Part shown: positions 1 through 5,127 of the stretch, piece after piece
Position numbering within the stretch: position 1 is the stretch's first letter
How the letters are laid out: every line of letters begins with the position of its first letter
Origin: JAIVJN01 sp036732565
GTDB taxonomy: Bacteria > Acidobacteriota > Vicinamibacteria > Vicinamibacterales > UBA2999
Direction of reading: 5' to 3'
Length of the DNA stretch: 11,436 nucleotides
Assembly (NCBI GenBank): GCA_036732565.1
Contig: DAINCF010000212.1
Coordinates: 1 to 11,436, forward strand
Program-made: the position numbers and the translations under genes
The notes under the pieces: generated by a model
What the model was told of the DNA's origin: nothing
Seen by the model: the letters and a program-made list of their open reading frames with translations, nothing else
Databases searched by the model: none

Positions 1-678
1 TTGACGAAGCGGCGCGAGACGATTGCGCGGCGGCTGGTCGAAGCGCAGCACACCGCCGCCATGCTCACCACCTTCAACGAGGTGGACATGTCGGCCGTGA
101 TGGCGCTCCGCGAACGGCGGAAGGAGGCGTTCCAGAAGAAATACGGCGTGAACATCGGCATCGCCTCGTTCTTCGTCAAAGCCGCGGTCGGCGCGTTGAA
201 GGCATTTCCGCCGCTCAACGCCGAGATTCAAGGCAACGAGGTCGTCGTCAAGCACTACTACGACATCGGCATGGCGGTCGGCGCCGAAGGCGGGCTGGTC
301 GTCCCGGTGCTACGCGACGCGGACCTCGCGAGCTTCGCGGAGATCGAGCTCGCGATCCGCGACTTCGCCAGGCGCGCCGGCGAGGGCACCCTGACGCTCG
401 AGGACCTGAAGGGGGGCACCTTCACCATCACGAACGGCGGGGTGTTCGGCTCGCTGATGAGCACGCCGATCCTCAATCCGCCCCAGGTCGGCATCCTCGG
501 CCTGCACAAAATTGCCGACCGTGCCGTCGCGCTCAACGGACAGGTCGTCATCCGGCCGATGATGTACGTCGCGCTCAGCTACGACCATCGCCTCGTCGAC
601 GGCCGGGAAGCTGTGCAGTTCCTCGTGAAAATCAAGGAGTTCATCGAGGACCCGGCCTGGCTGCTCATCGAAGGTTAG
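1..678 (+). CDS. sucB: 2-oxoglutarate dehydrogenase E2 (dihydrolipoyllysine succinyltransferase), C-terminal part, 5' truncated
   Basis: This is the catalytic acyltransferase domain of the E2 subunit of the 2-oxoglutarate dehydrogenase complex, which moves a succinyl group from lipoamide to CoA in the cytoplasmic TCA cycle. The visible 225 residues match the C-terminal half of E. coli SucB closely, including AMLTTFNEVDMS near residue 20, FTITNGGVFGSLMSTPI near 141-157 and the catalytic HxxxDG motif (YDHRLVDGRE, His196 and Asp200 in window numbering). The FNEV and GSLMSTPI wording favours succinyl over acetyl or branched-chain E2. The lipoyl and E3-binding domains lie before the window, so the TTG at base 1 is an internal codon, not a start. 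It ends with TAG at 676-678 and is followed by a 163-bp gap, so it is probably the last gene of a separate metabolic unit unrelated to the EPS genes downstream. Confidence 0.95.
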   Translation: MTKRRETIARRLVEAQHTAAMLTTFNEVDMSAVMALRERRKEAFQKKYGVNIGIASFFVKAAVGALKAFPPLNAEIQGNEVVVKHYYDIGMAVGAEGGLVVPVLRDADLASFAEIELAIRDFARRAGEGTLTLEDLKGGTFTITNGGVFGSLMSTPILNPPQVGILGLHKIADRAVALNGQVVIRPMMYVALSYDHRLVDGREAVQFLVKIKEFIEDPAWLLIEG

Positions 679-701
679 GCGGGCGGAGACTTTCTTCGGG
701 T

Positions 702-731
702 GGGTCGCGTGATTCGACCGCCAAGCGACCC
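702..731 (+). terminator. Possible weak hairpin after sucB
   Basis: A perfect 7-base inverted repeat, GGGTCGC at 702-708 and GCGACCC at 725-731, with a 16-base loop, starts 24 bases after the sucB stop. No T-run follows, so it is not a classical intrinsic terminator. It could be a Rho-assisted end, an RNA-stabilising hairpin or chance in GC-rich DNA. Confidence 0.25.
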
Positions 732-771
732 TCGTCGTCTCTCGAGACCGCAGTATCACGCAGGTTTCGAC

Positions 772-788
772 CTGGCGACGTCCTTGCA
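772..788 (+). promoter_or_regulatory. Sigma-54 (-24/-12) promoter upstream of the methyltransferase
   Basis: CTGGCGACGTCCTTGCA fits the sigma-54 consensus YTGGCACG-N4-TTGCW. The invariant GG (774-775) and GC (786-787) are spaced exactly as required, and the -12 element TTGCA is perfect. The only departures are in the weaker ACG part of the -24 box. The predicted transcription start is near 799, giving a leader of about 43 bases before the ATG at 842. The 16 bases 773-788 recur exactly at 1845-1860, upstream of a gene for a sigma-54 activator, which strongly supports the call. A small hairpin, CAGGT-TTCG-ACCTG (761-774), abuts and overlaps the -24 box. Confidence 0.8.
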
Positions 789-841
789 CAGCAGGACTGC
801 ACGCTCGCGATCCATCGGTCGGGAGCTCAGGATTCCAGCGC

Positions 842-1624
842 ATGAGCACGACTGAAGCTTCAACCGACGCCTCCCGCATAGAACGAGAACAGGTCTGGCA
901 CGATCGGCGCTTCGCCGAGACGCCCGATCGCAGCGCCGGCCTCGGCCGCATGACCGGCAAGATGACCCTCGATGCGCTGCGCATCGCCTATCACACCGCC
1001 CGGGACCGGTGCCCCGGCGCGCGGGTCCTGGACTACGGATGCGCGGAGGGCGAGGCGGCGGTCATCCTGCGACGCTACGGCGCGGTGGCCGTTCAGGGCA
1101 TCGATATCTCACCGGTCGCGGTCCGACATGCCGAGGAACGCGCGGCGGCCGAGCAGGTGTCGGACGTCACCTTCCAGGTGATGAACGCCGAACAGCTCGC
1201 CTTCCCCGATGCCCATTTTGACTTCGTTTTCGGCATCGGCATCCTGCACCATCTCGATCTTGCCCGTGCGTTCGGCGAGATCGCCCGGGTGCTGAAAACG
1301 AATGGCTCCGCGGTGTTCCTCGAGCCGCTCGCCCACAACCCCTTCATCAACGCCGTGCGCTCGCTGACGCCCCACGCCCGGACCGCCGACGAACATCCGC
1401 TGACCATGGCGGACCTTCGGTTGGCGCGCTACTACTTCAATGGCGTCAACGAACGGTACGTCAATCTCGCGACGCTCGCGGGTGCGCCATTCGCGGGCTT
1501 TCGAGGCGCCGACCGGCTCCACCGCAGCCTCGCGGCGCTCGACGACCGGCTCCTCCGTTTTCCGTGGCTGTCGCGCTACGCGTGGAACGTCGTATTGACG
1601 CTGGAGAAGCCCAAGCTCCTGTAG
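842..1624 (+). CDS. Class I SAM-dependent methyltransferase
   Basis: A cytoplasmic Methyltransf_11-type enzyme of 260 residues that transfers a methyl group from S-adenosylmethionine to an unidentified acceptor. Motif I is LDYGCAEGE (63-71), the acidic ribose-binding residue is Asp88 in GIDIS, the motif II/III region is FDFVFGIGILHHLD (126-139), and a post-motif IARVLKTNG lies near 147-155. The C-terminal third, with many Tyr, Arg and Leu residues, presumably forms the substrate lid. The ATG at 842 has AGGA at 829-832 as a plausible ribosome site. The gene stands alone between two regulatory gaps and has its own sigma-54 promoter, whose core is shared with the EPS activator, so it may act on the polysaccharide, its lipid carrier or another surface molecule. 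The substrate cannot be read from the sequence. Confidence 0.85.
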   Translation: MSTTEASTDASRIEREQVWHDRRFAETPDRSAGLGRMTGKMTLDALRIAYHTARDRCPGARVLDYGCAEGEAAVILRRYGAVAVQGIDISPVAVRHAEERAAAEQVSDVTFQVMNAEQLAFPDAHFDFVFGIGILHHLDLARAFGEIARVLKTNGSAVFLEPLAHNPFINAVRSLTPHARTADEHPLTMADLRLARYYFNGVNERYVNLATLAGAPFAGFRGADRLHRSLAALDDRLLRFPWLSRYAWNVVLTLEKPKLL

Positions 1625-1843
1625 CAACAGCGCAAACGCCGCACCCGCCCGCTCAGCGTGGCGATCTGGATGATCGGTGTGGCCGGCGACAAAAGACCTT
1701 CAATACGCAGACTTTCTTCCATACAGACGGCGGTTACTGCCGCATCGTCCACCGTACAAACCTGTAATGGTCAGAAACTTGTCTGGTTTCGGCCCAAATG
1801 CGGGCGATCCCCTAGCAATTTTTGCCCGCAATCGTCGCAAAAC
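1625..1843 (+). other. Intergenic regulatory region upstream of the activator promoter
   Basis: This stretch has no convincing gene; short open frames here lack a ribosome site and run into the promoter. It is visibly less GC-rich than its surroundings. It contains an inverted repeat TGCGGGC (1799-1805)/GCCCGCA (1824-1830), a nested one GCAA-TTT-TTGC (1815-1825), and TTTTGC (1820-1825)/GCAAAA (1837-1842), all just upstream of the -24 box. An 11-base word AGACTTTCTTC at 1709-1719 also occurs at 687-697, upstream of the other sigma-54 promoter. The layout is what one expects of an enhancer region for a sigma-54 activator, but no site is proven. Confidence 0.5.
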
Positions 1844-1860
1844 TTGGCGACGTCCTTGCA
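1844..1860 (+). promoter_or_regulatory. Sigma-54 (-24/-12) promoter upstream of the activator and EPS genes
   Basis: TTGGCGACGTCCTTGCA carries the GG (1846-1847) and GC (1858-1859) pair at sigma-54 spacing and a perfect TTGCA. Its last 16 bases are identical to 773-788, including the spacer, which contains the palindrome GACGTC. The predicted start is near 1871, leaving a leader of about 115 bases before the ATG at 1986. Since the next gene encodes a sigma-54 activator and no clear promoter is seen in the 35-bp gap after it, this is the best candidate for the main EPS operon promoter. Confidence 0.82.
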
Positions 1861-1933
1861 GCTGACGGGCTGGTCTGCGGGTGATGCGCTCCGGCACCAC
1901 CTGACACTATGTCGATACGTGCAACCGTGAGCA

Positions 1934-1967
1934 GTGCGATCGCCCGACGCGCCTGGGGACATCGCAC
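1934..1967 (+). promoter_or_regulatory. Predicted leader hairpin before the activator gene
   Basis: GTGCGAT (1934-1940) pairs with ATCGCAC (1961-1967). After a 2x2 internal loop, CCC (1943-1945) can pair with GGG (1956-1958). The structure would sit in the untranslated leader, ending 8 bases before the GAGGAG ribosome site (1976-1981). It could modulate translation or stability; no T-run follows, so it is unlikely to terminate. An 8-base palindrome, GCGATCGC (1936-1943), overlaps the left arm and could alternatively be a protein site. Confidence 0.3.
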
Positions 1968-1985
1968 CGTCCGTTGAGGAGTGGA

Positions 1986-3056
1986 ATGACAACGTTGATG
2001 GCAGATCCCCAATTGGTGGGATCGAGCGCGGCAATCGTCGATTTGCGGCTCGAAATCGAGCGGACGGCGCGATCGGATGCGAAGGTCCTCGTCACCGGTG
2101 AGAGTGGCGTCGGCAAGGAGCTGGTGGCGCGAGCGGTGCACGCGCAGAGCTTCCGAGCCTCGCGTCCCTTCGTCGCCGTCAACTGCGCGGGCCTTCCCGA
2201 GACGCTGCTCGAATCAGAGCTCTTCGGCCACGTCAAGGGCAGCTTTACCGGCGCCTATCGCGATAAGCAAGGTAAGCTCGAACTGGCCGACGGCGGCACT
2301 CTGTTTCTCGACGAAGTTGGGGAGATGACGCTGCGCATGCAGGGTCTGCTGCTCCGCTTCCTCGAATCGGGCGAGCTCCAGAAGGTGGGCGCCGACCGTG
2401 TGCGCAGCACCGTCAACATCCGCGTGATCGCGGCAACGAACCGCAACCTGCGCGAGCTGATCACCCAGGGCGCGTTTCGCGAGGACCTGTTCTATCGGCT
2501 GAACGTGATCCACCTCGTGGTGCCGCCGCTGCGGGATCGCCGCGAGGACATCCCGCAGCTGATCGAGCGCTTCATCGAGCGCAGCGCCCGCCCGGGTCTC
2601 TACACGTTGAAGGCGATCTCGCCCGAAGCACTGGAGGCGATGTGCCGGTACTCGTGGCCCGGGAACGTCCGCGAGCTGCAGAACGTCATCGAGCGCCTCG
2701 TCGTCACCTGCCAGCGCGAGGTGGCGATGCCCGAAGATCTGCCGCCGGAGGTGCAATCGCTGCCGTTTGGCGGCTATCGCCCGCGGCGCGAGCGCCGGCG
2801 CACGGTGGCCGATGAGCTCTATCAGAAGCTGACGGAGACCGGCGAGTCGTTCTGGACGCTGGTGTATCCGCTTTACATGCAGCGCGAGATCACGCGCGGC
2901 AACGTCCGCGATCTGGTACGGAAGGGCCTGCGCGAGGCGCGCGGTAACTATCGCATCGTTGTCCGTCTCTTCAACATGGAGACGACCGACTACAAGCGCT
3001 TCCTCAACTTCCTGCGCACGCACGAGTGCCAGGTGTCGTTCAAAGAGTTTCGATAG
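1986..3056 (+). CDS. Sigma-54-dependent transcriptional activator, AAA+ domain without receiver domain
   Basis: A bacterial enhancer-binding protein of 356 residues that uses ATP to open sigma-54 RNA polymerase promoter complexes. The AAA+ core begins almost at the N-terminus: Walker A GESGVGKE (38-45), the sigma-54 contact loop GSFTGA (85-90, Ser replacing the usual first Ala of GAFTGA), Walker B GTLFLDE (104-110), the arginine-finger region FREDLFYRL and sensor II WPGNVRELQN. There is no receiver, PAS or GAF domain. The last ~43 residues (GLREARGNYRIVVRLFNMETT and beyond) look like a diverged Fis-type helix-turn-helix. ATG at 1986 is preferred because GAGGAG (1976-1981) precedes it; an in-frame TTG at 1974 would overlap that site. 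It lies downstream of a sigma-54 promoter and 35 bp before the export gene, so autoregulation and control of the EPS operon are likely. It resembles the role of PrsR in PEP-CTERM systems, but PrsR has a receiver domain. Confidence 0.9.
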   Translation: MTTLMADPQLVGSSAAIVDLRLEIERTARSDAKVLVTGESGVGKELVARAVHAQSFRASRPFVAVNCAGLPETLLESELFGHVKGSFTGAYRDKQGKLELADGGTLFLDEVGEMTLRMQGLLLRFLESGELQKVGADRVRSTVNIRVIAATNRNLRELITQGAFREDLFYRLNVIHLVVPPLRDRREDIPQLIERFIERSARPGLYTLKAISPEALEAMCRYSWPGNVRELQNVIERLVVTCQREVAMPEDLPPEVQSLPFGGYRPRRERRRTVADELYQKLTETGESFWTLVYPLYMQREITRGNVRDLVRKGLREARGNYRIVVRLFNMETTDYKRFLNFLRTHECQVSFKEFR

Positions 3057-3091
3057 ACCGCGTCGGGGACGTACTGCACGAAAGCACCACC

Positions 3092-3739
3092 ATGAAGAAA
3101 GCTGTTCTCTGTCTCGGAGCGTTCGTACTCGTGGCCATGGTCGGCGTCCGGCCGTCGGGCGCTCAAACCGCTGCCGCCAAGGGTCAGGGATCGCCTGCCG
3201 CCGGCAACGGCACCTCGGCCCCCACCGATGTGCCCGCGCCGGGTATCACGCCGCCGTCGGACTACGTCATCGGACCGGAAGACCTGCTGGAAGTCGTCTT
3301 CTGGCGCGAAAAGGACCTGTCCGGTCAGGTGATGGTGCGTCCGGACGGCATGGTGTCGCTGCCGCTGATCAACGACGTCCAGGCTGCAGGGCTGACGCCG
3401 GAGCAGTTCCGGCTGAAGCTGCTCGAAGCCGCGGGGCGTTACGTCGAGAACCCGAGCGCCGCGGTGATCGTGCGCACCATCAACAGCCGGAAGGTCTACA
3501 TCACCGGCGAAGTCAGCAAGCCGGGCGCTTACGTCCTCGGCGGACCGATGACGGTCATGCAGCTCATCACCCTTGCCGGCAGCTTCAGCGAATACGCCGA
3601 CACCAAGAACGTCTCGGTGGTTCGGCTCGAGGGCGGCAAGAGCGTGCGCCACAAGTTCAACTACAAGGACTTCGCGCGCGGCAAGGGCAACCAGCAAGAC
3701 ATCCAGCTCAAGCCGGGTGACACGGTGATCGTGCCATGA
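3092..3739 (+). CDS. Polysaccharide export protein (PES/SLBB), XrtA/PEP-CTERM-associated type
   Basis: A periplasmic/outer-membrane protein of 215 residues in the Wza-like export family. It has a Sec signal peptide (residues 1-24, MKKAVLCLGAFVLV core, likely cut after PSGA), a polysaccharide export domain from about 56 (DYVIGPEDLLEVVFWRE) to 128 (NPSAAVIVRTI) and one SLBB domain from about 133 (RKVYITGEVSKPGAYVL) to 183. It ends at KPGDTVIVP without the extra SLBB repeat and C-terminal helix that form the pore in Wza, and has no lipobox cysteine. The ATG at 3092 is chosen because it starts the signal peptide; an upstream start at 3026 would add 22 unrelated residues overlapping the activator gene. 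The stop overlaps the next start (ATGA, 3736-3739), so the beta-barrel protein is translationally coupled and probably its partner. Best family guess: TIGR03027, recalled and not searched. Confidence 0.88.
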   Translation: MKKAVLCLGAFVLVAMVGVRPSGAQTAAAKGQGSPAAGNGTSAPTDVPAPGITPPSDYVIGPEDLLEVVFWREKDLSGQVMVRPDGMVSLPLINDVQAAGLTPEQFRLKLLEAAGRYVENPSAAVIVRTINSRKVYITGEVSKPGAYVLGGPMTVMQLITLAGSFSEYADTKNVSVVRLEGGKSVRHKFNYKDFARGKGNQQDIQLKPGDTVIVP

Positions 3740-5127
3740 CGCGATCGGCCTCCCCCGTCCTCGCCGCATTCGTGCTCGTCATCGCCGGCGCCGCGCACGC
3801 GGGTGCGCAGCCGACCGATCAACCGGAGCGGCCGACGGCTCGGTCCGAGTCGTTTCTCGACGTCACGGTCGATGTGTTCGGCGCCGCCGACCGCGCGTTG
3901 CAGGCGGATGACCCGGTGCGCGAACGCACCTTCTGGGGCGGGAACTCGCAGCTCGCGTACGAGAAGACCTCCGGCGGCTTCAGCTTTGGCGCCGACGCCA
4001 GCGCGTCCGTGCGGCGCTTGTCCAACGTGACCGCCGGCACGCTCCCGAGCTACTCGACCGCGCTCAGGATGGAGGGTCCAGTCACCCGACGCATGACGTG
4101 GGACGTCACGCAGGGTTTCTCGTACGGCCCGACCAACGCGGTGCCCTTCTTCGCGCCGGGGGAGGGATCGGTTGAAGGCGTGCAAACGGTGCCGCTCGTC
4201 GACTATCGCCTGACGGACGCCAACCGGTTCACGTCGACGACACAGGGGGAGTTCGGCTACGGGATCTCGCGGCGCGGCACGCTGAGCGCGCTGGTGGGTT
4301 TCGAGTACGCCAACGCCCCGCCGACATCGCCACTGACCGACGATGGTGATGCTGATGCCGGCGACGTGCCGACCGTGCCGACGGAGGAGACCAGCAGTGC
4401 GTCGTTCCGACGGTGGGAGATCGGTGGGCGCTACACCCATCGCATGACGCGGTACACCAATTGGTACGCGGGCTACGGTCTGATCGAGAACGGCGTCATC
4501 GACGCGGACACGATCGTAGCCGCGCCGCGTATGCACAACATCGACGTCGGCCTCAGCTACGGACGCCCGCTCTCGTTCTCGCGCCGCACGCGGGTCGCGG
4601 CACTGGTAGGCTCCTCCATCGTGCAGGACCGCCGCAGCGCCACGAGGCACTGGCGCCTCAACGGCAACGCCAACCTGCGGCACGAGCTCGGCCGCACCTG
4701 GCTGGCGCGCATCGGCTATTACCGCGACACGCAGTACTTGCCCGCCTTCTTGGAGCCAGTGAACAGCGACGCCGTGATGGTCGGTCTCGGCGGCAATCTG
4801 TCGACGAAGGCGAGCGTGAGCCTGCTCGCCAACTATGCCAAGGGCAGGGTCGGCTTCGCGGGGGACAGCGCCAGCGCGAGCCAGGACAACCGCTACACCA
4901 TCGCGTCGACCGCGGCGAGCTTCCGCTACGCGTTGTTCACGCCGCTGGCGGTCTACGCCGAGTACTTCCTGTTCGACGCCGACTTCGAGCGCGATGTGGC
5001 GCTCGCCGACGCGCGGCTCGCCGGATCGCGGCGCCACGGCGTGCGGTTCGGCTTTTCGATTGGCACGGGGCTGTGGGGTAATCGCCGGCGGGCGCCGGTG
5101 GACCCCGACGAAGAGAGGACGCGATGA
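3736..5127 (+). CDS. Outer-membrane beta-barrel protein, PEP-CTERM EPS locus type
   Basis: A 463-residue protein with a Sec signal peptide (Arg3, hydrophobic core VLAAFVLVIAGAA, cleavage near AHA-GAQ at 22-25). The remainder shows alternating hydrophobic/polar strands with many Tyr, Arg, Gly and Thr, and YTHRMTRYTNWYAGYG and VRFGFSIGTGLW style strands typical of outer-membrane barrels. The last strand (near 440-450) is followed by a short charged tail rather than ending in an aromatic residue. A loop near residues 200-220 is Asp/Thr/Pro-rich (TDDGDADAGDVPTVPTEE) and probably exposed. Its position between the SLBB export gene and the chain-length gene, with ATGA overlaps on both sides, matches the uncharacterised barrel family of XrtA loci (TIGR03016, from memory). 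Likely role: outer-membrane pore or docking partner for the secreted polysaccharide. The family assignment is inferred from context and length. Confidence 0.75.
   Translation: MTRSASPVLAAFVLVIAGAAHAGAQPTDQPERPTARSESFLDVTVDVFGAADRALQADDPVRERTFWGGNSQLAYEKTSGGFSFGADASASVRRLSNVTAGTLPSYSTALRMEGPVTRRMTWDVTQGFSYGPTNAVPFFAPGEGSVEGVQTVPLVDYRLTDANRFTSTTQGEFGYGISRRGTLSALVGFEYANAPPTSPLTDDGDADAGDVPTVPTEETSSASFRRWEIGGRYTHRMTRYTNWYAGYGLIENGVIDADTIVAAPRMHNIDVGLSYGRPLSFSRRTRVAALVGSSIVQDRRSATRHWRLNGNANLRHELGRTWLARIGYYRDTQYLPAFLEPVNSDAVMVGLGGNLSTKASVSLLANYAKGRVGFAGDSASASQDNRYTIASTAASFRYALFTPLAVYAEYFLFDADFERDVALADARLAGSRRHGVRFGFSIGTGLWGNRRRAPVDPDEERTR
5113..5119 (+). promoter_or_regulatory. Ribosome binding site for the chain-length gene
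   Basis: GAGAGGA lies 4 bases before the ATG at 5124, inside the end of the barrel gene. It supports the ATGA-overlap start over later in-frame candidates. Confidence 0.55.

Noticed and set aside
894..910. CTGGCACGATCGGCGCT, a perfect -24 box with GG/GC spacing inside the methyltransferase gene
   Set aside because: The -12 element is GCGCT instead of TTGCA, and the site lies in coding sequence of high GC content; the match is likely chance.
1815..1842. Possible intrinsic terminator or IHF site in the T-rich/A-rich stretch
   Set aside because: The T-run lies within the hairpin loop, not after a stem, and the bases do not fit the IHF consensus well.
1564..1930. Small + strand open frames (67, 90 and 62 residues) in the gap after the methyltransferase
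   Set aside because: No ribosome sites, no recognisable protein features, and they overlap the methyltransferase end or run through the sigma-54 promoter.
3661..5037. Long minus-strand open frame of 458 codons opposite the barrel gene
   Set aside because: Arg/Gly/Ala/Val-rich shadow typical of GC-rich DNA. The + strand has a signal peptide, barrel-like strands and overlapping neighbours.
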